From the NCBI GenBank assembly GCA_019155205.2, contig JAHNZQ020000049.1, positions 2,152,653-2,216,652 on the forward strand: DNA of 64,000 nt. The letters are read 5' to 3'. Source of the DNA: Gracilaria vermiculophylla. Lineage: Eukaryota; Rhodophyta; Florideophyceae; Gracilariales; Gracilariaceae. The notes beneath the pieces were generated by a model. The model was given only the letters and a program-made list of their open reading frames with translations. It made no database searches and was not told the origin of the DNA. Position 1 is the first letter of the stretch. Every line of letters begins with the position of its first letter. This document shows positions 1-10,933 of this stretch, one piece after another. Made by a program: the position numbers and the translations under genes.

Positions 1-430
1 ACGCCTGGCTCGTGTTCCTCGTCTTAGAAAAGCTCTGACTCTGAACCACCTCGCAAGAAGATGGTTCCGAACATCCTTTGTGGTATTTTCCCCTTTGGGG
101 CTGAGCACTACACAAAACAATATTTTGATATCGCGCCTTTCATAAAATCAACAATAGAATAACTATAATTGACATTTAAACGGATGAGATCCTAATATAT
201 ATATATATATATATATATGCCATGAATGTGATACAGAGAGCTGCGTACGTGGATTCGGTTGGTAGACAAGAACTCGACGACTTTTCTAGGCAGCGTAGGA
301 GTGCGTCAATATAGAAGAAGAGACCAAATGGTACATAGAGTGGTAAGAACAGCACCAGATCTTATGTAAGCACAGGATGGCCGAGAGGCTGACGTCCATC
401 AATGGGTAAAAGCGGATGCAGCACTTGCGG
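1..430. repeat. Dispersed repeat relic, partly inverted
   Basis: Bases 1-120 match 40900-41020 in the same orientation. Shared blocks include the opening ACGCC(T/C)GGCTCGTGT and a CCCCTTTTGGGG-like stretch. Bases 240-345 match 41125-41225 in the opposite orientation, including a shared block around ACCATTTGGTCTCT. A third related stretch lies at about 30290-30400. A pure TA run sits at 195-218. The third repeat copy overlaps the Ty3/Gypsy relic at 29956-38778, so the family probably belongs to that lineage, but this is inference. No intact gene is seen. Confidence 0.5.
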
Positions 431-1647
431 GTCAGTAAGGCCTGCTAGGTTGGCCGGCAGACTCACGGGAACAGATTGGTAGTCGTCTATGCACCGCTTA
501 CGGATCAGTCAGGCTTGGTGGTATAGCTGGGTAGTCTGCTGGTTCATTATAATAACTACAGTGGTCGAGACGTATCCAAAAGATGTCTAGCTTTACATGG
601 GAGTTGAGGACGAGCTCAAGGACCTCTCTGAGAAAGACGCGGAGTTCGGATTCACTGCACACCATGCTTACGGCACACATGCCAGGTGCTGGGTCTTAAA
701 ATTATAAACGAGCTAATTTCATTTTGAGTAATTGCAAAAGGGAAAGGTTTCTTACGATGGTCATGCAAATAGTCGTTTAAACTATCACCACCTTCTAACT
801 AGATTTTTTTCGTCACAAAATATCCGTTTGTTCGGCTTTGTGACGTCTCGCGTGAAACGTTTTTTTAGCACACTTTTTCTTTCGAAATTTATGTTTTCAC
901 GTCATGATTTGACTGCTTTAAGTGGTTAATATTTTCGATTATAAAACTTGAACTAACATTTGCTGAACTGTTTGAAAGTTAACGGAAATTTTATAGTCGT
1001 TTTGACACTTTGGCTGATTTCTACTCGAGCATAATTGATGGAATGATCGCCAGTTTGAAAGTTGAAAACTGCTTTCGTTAGGCAAAGGCTTTCAATGTTT
1101 ATTACTGAGCGGGATATAGGCGCTTTAAAAAAACCCCAAATAACACTCCGAGAGCGATTTAAAGTTCTTGAAATGTGCAAAATTTAATACTTTTCGCGGT
1201 GCAAAGCAGAAAATTTCTTTTTTTCGAAACTCAGAAGAGTTGTAACGCGGCATCTTCAACGAAAAAACGTCCAAACAGTGAAAGGAAGAAAAGGAAGATA
1301 ATAATATTTACTTTAAAGGTCTTGTATCGTTGATGGTCTACAGAAACGGCGCACATTTTTTAGTAGTGTAAATGGCAATATAAAATGTTAGTCTTAAAGA
1401 TTCTTTGAAACGGTTTATCATGTTGGAAAATAAAACGACGGTACATCTTGTGAGTGTTCTGGAAAAGTTTATCTGTTTTCAAGAACACACATAGTTTTAG
1501 TAACACAGTTAAAAAACGCAATATGCCCCCCAATCTTAGAATCTGAGCTTTTCGGGCACCTATCTTTTGACAATTTCGCTCACTTTATGGGCTTTTAGCA
1601 CATTTTCTACTGTCATCTGTCAGCGCAAGGTAAAATGCCACTCTTTA
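431..1647. other. Gene-free AT-rich spacer
   Basis: Only short open frames of 60-75 codons occur, on both strands, without recognisable domains or homopolymer-free coding character. I see no gene, RNA gene or clear repeat here. Confidence 0.5.
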
Positions 1648-1649
1648 TA

Positions 1650-2934
1650 CAGTGCGTTTCAAAAGTATAGGACACTGTAAAAGCGTGCCAAAATATGGAT
1701 TTCTGCCTACTGTAGCCACCCCCCTTCGTTAATACCATCACAAATGCGTTTCAAAAGTATAGGACATTCCTTGGTATCCCGTAGTTATGGCGAGAGGAAG
1801 TCCTCTTTCGCTTCCAAAACAACACCAAATCCTTAAATATAAAGCAGAAGGACACAACGTGTTCAATATTGCTAGAAACCTCGGCCGTTTGCGTCATGTT
1901 GTAGCATCTTTTTTATCAAAGCCGACAAAATATGGATTTACAAGTTGTACTGGACGCCCCAAACTTCTGACACCAGCTCCTGAGAGGCTTATAAAGCGTG
2001 AACTATAGCAAGGAAGTGTGTCGTGCAAGACAATTGCAAAAAAAATGCCTAAACAAGTCTGAAAATCAACAGTATGGCGAGCAATCAAGAAAACAAATTT
2101 ATATCGATTTATCACAATGAAAAAAACATTCGTTTTGCAGGACTATTATAAAGGAAATCGCGTTGAATGTTGTGCTCAGATGGCTTGCTGGAAAAATGAA
2201 TGGAAAGATTTTGTATTCTCAGATGAGAAGACGTTCAATATACACGTACCAGATTGCTTTAAATATTATTGGCATGATCTGAGAAAAGAAAAGAAAACTT
2301 TCACATCCAGGCATTCAGGTAGAGCTTATGGCATGGTGTGGGCTGGAATTTTTAAGAAAAGTACAACTCACATTGCTTTTATTGAGGGTAATATGAATTC
2401 GGAAAGTTATCAGAATGTTCTATACAAATTTTTGTTACCATTTGCATATTGTTTGCATGGAAATAATTTTGTTTTTCAGCAAGATAACGCTGCGGTGCAC
2501 ACTTCTACCTACATAAAAGATTGGTTCTTTGAGCTTGGCATGAATGTCACGCAGTGGCCAGCGCGATTGCCAGATTTAAACCGTATTGGAAACGTCTGGG
2601 GTTTACTGGCTAAGTTTATGGCCATGGCAGGCAATTTAATACAATTTTTGATTTATAAACTTGTATTGAAAATTGTTGGAAAACTATCGATAGTTCAACT
2701 ATAGATTCCCACATAGATTCTATGCCAAAGCGGTGCATTAGTGTAATCCAGCAAAAAGGTGCAAAAATCAATTATTGAACAAAAGATAATGACCGTTTGA
2801 AGTAAAGTTTCCTATTATTTTGAAACGATTTTTTAAAATTAACATTTTTCAAAAACTGGTTTGCATAGGCCTACAGTACTAAAATTGATGATTTGCATCA
2901 AAATGCCAGGTGTCCTATACTTTTGAAACAGACT
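1650..2934 (+). mobile_element. Tc3-like Tc1/mariner DNA transposon, inactive
   Basis: The left end starts right after a TA dinucleotide with CAGTGCGTTTCAAAAGTATA (1650). The right end is the matching inverted sequence TGTCCTATACTTTTGAAACA (2911), whose last bases have decayed. Each end carries a second internal copy of the motif. On the left, a 22-bp stretch at 1653-1674 recurs exactly at 1745-1766. On the right, a diverged inner copy lies at 2808-2828. Two binding sites per end is the known Tc3 arrangement. The element encloses a broken transposase. Total length of about 1.29 kb is normal for the superfamily. Confidence 0.88.
1787..2704 (+). pseudogene. Tc3-like transposase pseudogene
   Basis: The first part (1787-2008) reads as the N-terminal helix-turn-helix DNA-binding region of Tc3-type transposases, starting MARGSPLSLPKQHQI and with a second-helix block INARNLGR-like in form. 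It ends at a TAG (2006-2008). More stops and frame changes follow up to about 2116. The catalytic DDE domain is readable at 2117-2704. The first Asp is in FSDEKTF (codon 2222) and the second in QQDNAAVH (codon 2483). The third acidic residue should lie in the PDLNPIE-type motif, but the motif reads PDLNRIGNVWG, so Glu has become Gly (codon 2588). Spacing between the second and third positions leaves 34 residues, the DD34E geometry. The gene is dead by both nonsense and active-site loss. The C-terminus is also shortened. Confidence 0.88.
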
Positions 2935-2940
2935 CTTCGT

Positions 2941-4220
2941 ACTTCAGATATGATATTACTACCAAGTGCTGGCGAAACATAGGCAAGGCACACATCCACA
3001 TTAGTTTGTGAGTATTTGGTGCTCTGCTCGGTGTACTACGAAGGAAGTTTGTCGTGGAATGTCTGCAAAGGTTTTTGTTGCATATTAGGTTTATCTCGTC
3101 ATGAAAAGATTCAAAATATCTTCGGAGTGTATTCCGTCTTGCGACGATTCGAATACGATACGCTGGGTGAAATTTACAGCGCGAGTGTGATGGCCGTGAA
3201 ACGGCCATGTACGATGCGCATGGTAATGAGTAGTGCAATAAAAGAAATAAAGTATATAATATGCACATCAATACTCGTGCACACAGGTGGCTGATCCCGA
3301 CATTCAGCTCATGAATAGGGTCTGACTCTAAATCCGTTGCCTCCGACGAAATTGAATCTCCATGTATCAGTTGTACATTTTGCAACTGTTCTACTCGAGA
3401 GAGTTTCAACGCGTGCCGTGGCCTATTTCTTGCAAAACTAGGCTTATAAATCAGCTCAAGTACGTGCATATAACGTAACACAACAGGTATATGAACTGGT
3501 ACATGTAAGATCCACTCATAACGGATTTGGTCCACGTTACAGCTGACGGAAAAAAAAGAGCTATGTGTGAATCTAAGCAAATATCATATGTACATTACCA
3601 AATAATGGAAAAAGACGACCTTCTGTTATTTAATACACATGTGGCATTTCGTGCGTGGCAGCATGAACTGGCGCGGCTGAAAGCTTGGAGAAGAAAGCGT
3701 CTCTCAATCGTTAGGGCCCCCTTGTTACATGGGTAAAATTTTGCGAACAGGGAAACGCCGACGTACTGAACAAATACGGCGCGTGGCATTGCAAGTGAAT
3801 CGTGCAGGATTTACATCCTGGTCGTTCAGACTCTCTTAAAAACAAAGTGTACTGTGTAGCTACCTTTTCTTTTTTAGGAGAATATTGAATGGTTTTGGAG
3901 CTTTTCAACATGCCTCAAGAATTGCATTACATTTTGTGATGAAGAACTTTTAACTTGCAAATGATGCGATAGATAGTGTATGTACTGTACAAGCATGAGT
4001 TTAGAACAGAAGCTGTGCATTGTTCTGTGTATAATACACTTTAGGCTATAATTCAGTCATGTTTTTGGAGGGTTGTTTTGTACTGTAATTGAATACAGGG
4101 GTCGAAGCACTTTATAAAGCATTTGTTGTAGTTTGCAGCTGATCAACTGCGCATAAATGTGACCTTGGTGCATAAAGTATTTGCGCACGTATTCAACCAT
4201 GGGAAAGTTTAAAAATATGG
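2941..4220. other. Unassigned spacer with chance-like frames
   Basis: The longest open frame runs on the minus strand (3580 to 2915, about 221 codons). It reads into the right terminal repeat of the neighbouring transposon, shows no recognisable domain and overlaps frames on the other strand. I do not support it as a gene. No other structure is visible. Confidence 0.4.
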
Positions 4221-4224
4221 AGTG

Positions 4225-4412
4225 CTGGAAAAAGAATCAATTGTTGGTTGAGGCCTGCTCACAATCGCGACTCAAACACAATAGAAAAGGTTTGGGAAAG
4301 TATGGTGCAAAATGGTTTCGCAGCTTTTCGACAGTTCATTAACGGCGGGGATCTTGGAGCAAAAATGAAAGCAGGTTGGAATAATGTAAGAAAAGAGTTT
4401 AATGTTCGGTGT
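4225..4412 (+). pseudogene. Tc1/mariner transposase C-terminal scrap
   Basis: The translation contains RPAHNRDSNTIEKVWESM followed by a GWNNVRKEF block. This matches the Tc1/mariner transposase C-terminus, where a (W)PAHSPDLNPIE(N/K)VWG motif carries the third catalytic Glu and is followed some 40 residues later by AWNN(I/V)P-E. The Glu of the TIEKVW motif is kept. Only about 60 codons are recognisable, with no upstream catalytic Asp residues and no terminal repeats. It is a fragment, distinct in sequence from the Tc3-like copy at 1650-2934. It abuts the start of the GC-rich island. Confidence 0.65.
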
Positions 4413-4599
4413 TACTATTTTATTGGCACAAGAACGAGAAACAAACTGGTTGTGTTGAACTTGGTGGAATTTTGTGGCAAAGCATTGGTAGAGTTGACGA
4501 CCATGCCGTTTTCCGGCACTGTGAAAGCGGAACAACACGCATCGCCCACGGTGGGCACTGTTCTCCTGAAGGTGCTGGAGGCAGGCGCGGGCAGAAAAG

Positions 4600-5581
4600 A
4601 CGTCGAGCGCTCGCGGATTTGAAAGTGGGCGGCTGGTTTGGTGCGGAACGGCGGCGCCGCCGCCCGCGGCATGGCGCACGCCGCGAGAAACGCGGATCTT
4701 CTGTGCGCGGCGAATAAGCGCGCGGCGCACAGGCGCGGCGCGCTTGTGCAGCGCGCCGCTGGCTGCGCCGCGCGCCGCTCGCGCCCTCGTGTGCCGCGCT
4801 GGCGCGCGCGCGCCGCCGCTGCCGGCCGCCGCGCGCCGCGCCCCCCGCGCGCCGCGCGCGCCGCTGTATCTTTGAGCGCGCAACGCGCCCGCCTGCCGCT
4901 CCTCCGCCGCGCGCGCGCGCGCGCGCGCGCAGCTGCCGCCGCCGCCGCCGCCGCTTGCCCGACGCTGCCGCGCCGGCGTGCGGCGCCGCACGCGCGCGGC
5001 GACGCGCCTCGGCCGCCGCTGTCGCGACGGAGCGGCGGCCGCGGGATGCGCGCGGGCTTGAAGGGGGAACGGGGGGGGGTCGCCCCGCGCCAACTGCGCG
5101 CGCGCGCGCGAGCCTGCGGCCGCCGGAGCTCGCGACCGCGTGCTGCCGCCGCGCCGCGTACCGTTGTGCATCACGCGGAGTAAGCGCCGCTCACGGCGCG
5201 GACGAGTCGTCACGGCGCTCAACCGACGCGCCGCCAGTGACATTCCATCGCTGCGCAGCGGCGCCAACGGCCACAGCGGTGCATGTCGCATCGCCGCCGC
5301 CAATCACGGCGCGCGCCTCCCGCGTGGCCTTGCAGCATGCATGTCCTTCATGCACAGCGTGCAACAAAGAAGCACTCTCGGCTGAGTGGGCAGCCCGTGC
5401 GTGCCGCCGCCGATGCGCCGCCGCCGCCGCCGCCGCCGCCGCCCTACTTAAGCTGCGCGCGCGCGCGCGCCGCTGCGGCCGCGGCTGTGCCGTCGTCGTC
5501 CCGAACGTCCCTCAGTTCGAACGTTCCCCCATCACCCCCGTCTGCTTTGCACCGCCCCGCGCACACCACCCCGCTCGCAGA
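4600..5581. promoter_or_regulatory. Extremely GC-rich upstream region of the DM9 gene
   Basis: About 1 kb of CGC/GCG and CCG runs, including alternating (CG)n at about 4911-4930 and 5098-5110 and a (CCG)n run near 5415-5442. Long open frames appear on both strands and in several frames at once, which is what low stop-codon density in GC-rich DNA gives. They are Arg/Ala-rich and show no domain. It probably serves as promoter and 5' leader for the gene starting at 5582. A weak TATA-like CTACTTAAG lies near 5443. Alternating CG could form Z-DNA (inference). Confidence 0.4.
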
Positions 5582-6148
5582 ATGGTCCGCATCTACTGGC
5601 AGTACTACAACCGCAAGCACGACCACCACCTGCCGCCGCACTTGGTGCAGGGCGGCCGGCGCCACAACGGCGAGCCTTTCTACATCTGCCGCGCGCTGGT
5701 GCACAAGGAGCTGTGCATCGGCAAGTTCTACCCGCGCCGCAAGATCGGCAAGGTGCCGTACGGCGGCGAGGAGTACCGCGTCGAAGTGTGTGACCTGCTG
5801 GTGTGCGACAAGCCGCACATGCTCAAGTGGGTGCCCATGGCCGACGGCAACACGCCGTTCGGCGCCGTGGCGGGCGGCTGCACCAAGGACGCCAACACGC
5901 TGTTTGTGGGCCGCGCCCGCGAGGACGGCGAGGTGCTGCCCGGCAAGATCTACCCCAAGCACCAGCGCATCTACGTCGGCGACGACGGCAAGGAGGTGTC
6001 GCACCACCACTACGAGGCGCTCGCCATGAAGCACGTCATTCCGCCGCGCCGAATGCACCGCCACGCGCACCACGGCCGCCACGCGCACCACGCGCACCAC
6101 AGCAGCCGCAGCAGCAGCAGCAGCGACGCGCACGACTACGACCACTGA
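5582..6148 (+). CDS. DM9-repeat (DUF3421) protein with His-rich tail
   Basis: A 188-residue protein without signal peptide or membrane segment. Two DM9 repeats fill residues about 17-73 and 88-147. Both show the family pattern: an initial Gln/Ala-Gly-Gly turn, a (F/L)(Y/F)(I/V)(C/G)RA strand, a GK(F/I)YP turn and a GG/DGKE loop. The first repeat also has the VPYGGEEY motif. Residues 151-188 form a tail of His, Arg, Ser and Asp with repeated HAHH units, which could bind metal (inference). DM9 proteins in animals include mannose-binding lectins and stress or pathogen-responsive cytosolic proteins. The role here is unknown. I chose the ATG at 5582 because homology begins about 16 residues later and the open sequence upstream is compositionally biased. 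Codon use is strongly G/C-ending, unlike the flanking TEs. Confidence 0.85.
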   Translation: MVRIYWQYYNRKHDHHLPPHLVQGGRRHNGEPFYICRALVHKELCIGKFYPRRKIGKVPYGGEEYRVEVCDLLVCDKPHMLKWVPMADGNTPFGAVAGGCTKDANTLFVGRAREDGEVLPGKIYPKHQRIYVGDDGKEVSHHHYEALAMKHVIPPRRMHRHAHHGRHAHHAHHSSRSSSSSDAHDYDH

Positions 6149-6664
6149 GCGCAGCGCACGCACGATGCACCTTGCACGCACCGCCACCACGTTACTATGT
6201 TGCGTAAACAAAAACAAAACACCTTGTCGGCGCCCGCGTGGGCAACGTCGCCCACCCGCCCGCGCCCGCCTGCCCGCGCCCGCCTGCCTTGCACGTGTGT
6301 TACTCGCGAGTTTCACCACGCCCCCCCGCGAGCACTCGCCTTCCTCCTCTCGCCGCGTCACGTGCCGCCGCGCCGCGCGCGTGGAACGTCGCGCCAAAGC
6401 GGCGCGCCGCGCGCATTCGGCTTCCACGCCGGTGCCGGCGGCGGCGGCGGCGGCGGCGGCGCGCTTCCACGCCGCGCGCCAGGCTGCCCACCGGCCGGGA
6501 CACAACGCGCGCGCGCGTCGTTGCAAAGCGTGCCGAACCAACCGTTTTTGATTTGTTTGCGGCGCTCTTTGTGCGCCGCCTCCCGCCATCGCGTGCGCCG
6601 CGGTGAACAGCTGGCAAGGCTGCCAACGTCTGTCGCCGGCTATCACTTGTGTGCACCAATAAAG
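6149..6664 (+). other. 3' flank of the DM9 gene
   Basis: GC-rich DNA continues for about 500 bases after the stop, with a (GCG)n run near 6440-6460. An AATAAA at 6658-6663 lies exactly where the composition drops to AT-rich and could be the polyadenylation signal. The distance from the stop is long for a compact genome, so this is tentative. Confidence 0.3.
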
Positions 6665-7718
6665 TGGTTTCATATTCATACACTCCACTGCGCACAAAAC
6701 GAACAGAGGGCTTCAGTACTAACGTATGCACCTGTCAAGGAAAACGCTGTGGCCCGTTCCCTTCCACAACACAACACATGAGAGCAGAAACATGTCGCTT
6801 TCAACGGAGTCTGTGTTGGAAGCACTCACTCATGAGCCCCCCTGCGTCAAGCCACTTGGTCGAAAACATATTCCAAACTCACATACCGAGTTCCAGTCCA
6901 AACACAACACCGGAAACCGTTTCCGATTGCAATCGAAACGCTGGCAAATTTTGAGCAAGTTGTGACACAATTTTGCACCCACACTCAGCTTCTATTTGAG
7001 CTCAAGTCGTCACGTACTTCCACAAGAGCATGACACGCGCCACGCATTAAAACGGTTTGAGAAAGCGGTTGCGTTTTGGACGTTGCAGTGTTTTACTCGC
7101 TACCACCCCAGCTTTTCGTCTCAGAAGCCTACACTTGGTCCAAAGCACCCCATGACGCACTCCTATTCTTTGACGTATCGAACGTCGATTTTGATGCACA
7201 AAAAACGGAAGGCAGATTGGTTTCACTTGCCAAGTTCGGAGTAATGTAACACGTGCGGCGCATTTGGAATAGGACCGCTTCTCTAGTCAAAACATGTTCT
7301 GCAGTGTGCTCCGGCTTGTGCAACTATGCGTGCGCCATGCGTGCGCCGTGCACGTTGACTTGGATTTGCTGACAATCAAAAATTGCGTTTCTCAAAGCTC
7401 ATTTGGCGATAGAATGAGAGCCAGAGGCAGTGCTTGGTACCAGCAGCAAATTAAATGACAAAGCTCGACGAACTGGGATACTCTGTGCGACCACTGCGAC
7501 CAGGTCGGCGCCAAACACCAAATTTCTATGTAACAGTCCTCCAGGTAATGTGTCGGAAAGCTAATTTGACTTGCAACTTGGCAAGTGAAGCCGACCTCAT
7601 TTCCGTTTTTCGGCAGTCCTCCTGACGCTCCACACGTCACATGAAAGCAGCGTGTCTCAGCTTTTTGTGTACCATATTATGGCTTCTACTACACAACGCA
7701 AACGTCGTACTTTAGCTA

Positions 7719-8096
7719 GTGTCTATTGGACCAGCGACCTCATATGAGGTCAATTTTACTTACTTTAGAACTGTACCTTAACATTTGAAAAATTTCCAAT
7801 TTCTTTTCAATATGATATCTTAAAAGTGTTTTCTAGACCGGCAGCGCCGGACCATGTCCACAACACCCAAACAATATATGTAGCTGTTGAATCAGTCGTG
7901 GTTGTCAACAACATCCGTGAATTGGTGCCATGAAGACAGATCTTTGCAGAACTTGATTAGCTCCGTAGGCCGTTTTTCAAGTTTAAAATTCGAAATGTAA
8001 AGGCCTACGGATCACATTTCAATATTTTTTTTAAGTTTGCGTGATGGTGCGCTGACCTCATACAGTATGAGGACAGCGCACTGGTCCGATAGACAC
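7719..8096. mobile_element. MITE-like element with palindromic inverted ends
   Basis: The outer 16 bases, GTGTCTATTGGACCAG (7719-7734), recur inverted at 8081-8096 with one mismatch. Just inside each end lies a second palindrome. A perfect 16-bp one is at 7736-7751 (GACCTCATATGAGGTC). A 33-base near-perfect one with the same core is at 8048-8080. The 378-bp unit has no coding capacity. No convincing target duplication is visible, so the superfamily cannot be assigned. Confidence 0.55.
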
Positions 8097-10639
8097 GAGT
8101 AAAACTCTGTAGTGTCCCAAAATGGCACTGTTTTCGCGTACTATTTTTTTGTGTTGCCCGTGCTTGCCTCGTGTCCACCGACCGCATAAGCGCCCACAGA
8201 GCTCGTACGTTTAAGGTATTTGGGTAAACCACTCGGTTACACCTCAACCATTCCAAGCTTTGACATCAACCAAGGACGATCCGCCCACTTAATTTCCGGC
8301 TCCATCGCTCGCTGCATCTTCCGACCTTACAACCAACTCATGTTGAACAACACAGGTCAAAGCGCGCTTTTGAGAAGCACGACAAGCAGCAACCTTTGCG
8401 CCTCTGCCTGCGAGTCTCTACTAAAAGCTCTACTTGCGCATCTCTGCGCGCGCAGCGAGCTTAATATGGCCGCGGAGCACTGCAGCACTTTTAAAGCTAA
8501 AACTGTGATTCGTCCTTGCCTTTAAAGCGTTCAGTACACATTCCGCGCTCAAAATAACGCCTGTTTGAAGCCTTTTCTCTGTCTTCTGTTGGCTGAAATG
8601 TGCAACTCTGCGTTTTCATTTCCATTCCACCATCTGCAGAAACTCAAGTACTCATTTGATTTCTACCAAAATAAACTCTATTCAAAGCTACATGTTTTCA
8701 CTCTTTTACCACCAAGACATGCAGGGAACGAGTCATAAATGTTTCCGTGAATGGAAGCAGCTTGCTGCTCGTTTTTCTTGCAATCGCGTTTTGGAAGACA
8801 AACGAGCCTTTCGAGGCCACGTATGAGACGACTCAAAAACCGTTTTCCAACGCATTACATGGAAGACTGCTAGAAGCAAGCCAAAGAGCTCAATCGACAC
8901 TATGGCGCTGGAACGGAGTACTTTATTACAGTCGCCATTAGGGTAAGGACACATACGTTAGAGTAAAATTTTGCTGTTGGCAGTTGCCCCACATGACCGA
9001 GATGCACATGTCTGACCAATCTTTTCTTCACAAAGAGCTATGTATCATCCCTTCGCGCAAGCTATATATCATCCCTCGAAAAATGCGGCCTTCATCGTTG
9101 CTTGACAGCCGCTCCGCGCAGGATAGAAGCGCGTGAGAGACAAAAACTGCCATTCCTCCGTAATTATTCGCACTTTCTGCCGCTTTCTGTGCATGCAAAT
9201 ACTGTCACCGAGGCTCTGAATGGGACACTTGCTTGAGGACAAAGCACGATGTTCACGTGCGTATGTTTTCAATCTTGCAACAACTTTTTGAAGTTTATCT
9301 TTTTTTTCGAAGGCACTACCAAGAATCATCATGGCATTGCCGCCACGTACACGTCAAAGTAGAAACATATTGACAACTCTTGTCGATTGGCAGAGTTGCT
9401 TTCGGAGCGCCGCATACTCTGCATGAAAACAGATTCTGCAAAAACTTCGAGTCTTTTGCTTTGCATAAATCTTTGCGCACGGGGAAACGCGCTTGAGAGA
9501 TAGAAAGAAGGTGCACATTTTCAGATGGATAGCACTGTATGTTCGAAAGATGTATTGAGCTCAGCTTATCGCAACGTAAGCGACAGTTACAAGCCTTCTG
9601 CAATAAAAACGAGATCAAAACTTGTCTATCAAAGTTTCTGGGAGCTGGATAGTCTGGTTGGCTCGTCATAAAGTACATTATATATTTCCGCTTTTTTACA
9701 ACAATTGTGAAAGCTAAAAGCGATGCACTGAGGAGGTTGATAGCAAAGCTTTTGCTCTTTCTCCCCTCACGAAACAGTACCAGCATAAAACCCAAGCACC
9801 ACCAAAGCAAAGTTGCCGATTGAGAAACACTGTGAAAGTTTGACTTTTTCAAACCTTTGCATTCTTAAACTATTTTGAGAATATAGCAATGGCAAATTGT
9901 TCGAAGTTTTCGTTCGCAAATCTACTTCTCATGATTGTCGTCGTATCTTGGTGTCTTTGATACAGAGACATTGGTATGATTATCACGCCGCAGGTGTAGC
10001 ACTATACACCTCTCTTTCTCTGCAAGTACTCACATGGTCTTGCAATACTCTGCGCTGGGGTTCTCTGTGGAAAGCGTTCCTTGTGGAAGATAATTTAGGC
10101 CCTATTATTGTTCACATCGATCATGGCAATGCTGTCTGTCCGGCGGTATTGACGACCTTTCGGCACAAAGCTGTAATTTAATAAAAAATTCATTTGGATC
10201 TTTCTCGAGAATACAATACGTCTTCTTTCTGTTTATAGCAGATCCATGCAAGGAGCTCAACTAAAATAAAGCTTAACAAATTTTCGTTTTGAAGGCTTCA
10301 AACCATTAATAATTGATTTCGAAGATCGATTTTTTATCTATGAATTGAATCATCAAAGTGACACTAATATAACATCAATCGAGAATTTGTTGGTAATGGG
10401 AAAAAATACAAGTGCATCACACTAGGTATTAATGAAATGAAAACTACTCTTGTAACGAAAATAGAAGTAAACAAGGGTTCACGAGATTACATATAGAACC
10501 TGGTTGAAACAGAACAGTTACTTTACTGTACGGTTGTGAAAACTCCCATACTGAGCGAGGTGTGATTGGCTAATAAGGGGAGGTAGAGTGGTGGTTGCGT
10601 ATTCTACGGATGGCAAAAGTGGGAGAGCACAACAGGCTC

Positions 10640-10933
10640 GTGGAGGTCAACTCCACAACTGGCACGGTTCCTTATTGTTGTCCGATGATCCTATCACTCA
10701 TCGGACTAGCTCTACTTATAGGGTTTGCTTGCGCCTTTTAAAGTTGCTATGGTTCAGTAGCTGCATTGTTAGTGCAGTTGCATTAGACTTTAACATTCAG
10801 AGATGCAATTGCCTTAGAGTTGCAGGCATCTCTTCCGCAATGCATTATCTCTGTTGCATTCAAAACATAAAACAGAATCGCGACTATGGGAGGCACACTG
10901 TAGACCTTTTAGACTACTGACGTCTACAGTGTG
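10640..10933. other. Hairpin-rich block, possible structured RNA or MITE relic
   Basis: Several perfect stems occur within 300 bases. GTGGAG/CTCCAC lie at 10640-10656. GTCCGATGA/TCATCGGAC lie at 10680-10706. TTAAAGT/ACTTTAA enclose a CTGCA/TGCAG stem at about 10738-10796. A 12-bp stem, CACACTGTAGAC with GTCTACAGTGTG, lies at 10894-10933. No protein is encoded that I recognise. The function is unknown. Confidence 0.3.

Noticed and set aside
2915..3580. Minus-strand frame of 221 codons
   Set aside because: Its end lies in the terminal repeat of the Tc3-like transposon and no domain is recognisable.
4272..5303. Long Arg/Ala-rich open frame on the minus strand (343 codons)
   Set aside because: It covers extremely GC-rich DNA open in several frames on both strands, shows no domain and runs through the Tc1/mariner scrap at its end.
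5444..6697. Minus-strand frame of 417 codons opposite the DM9 gene
   Set aside because: Antisense shadow of a G/C-ending coding sequence. The plus strand has a recognisable family and this one does not.
9316..9852. Minus-strand frame of 178 codons
   Set aside because: AT-driven composition, no signal peptide or domain, isolated. It could be chance.
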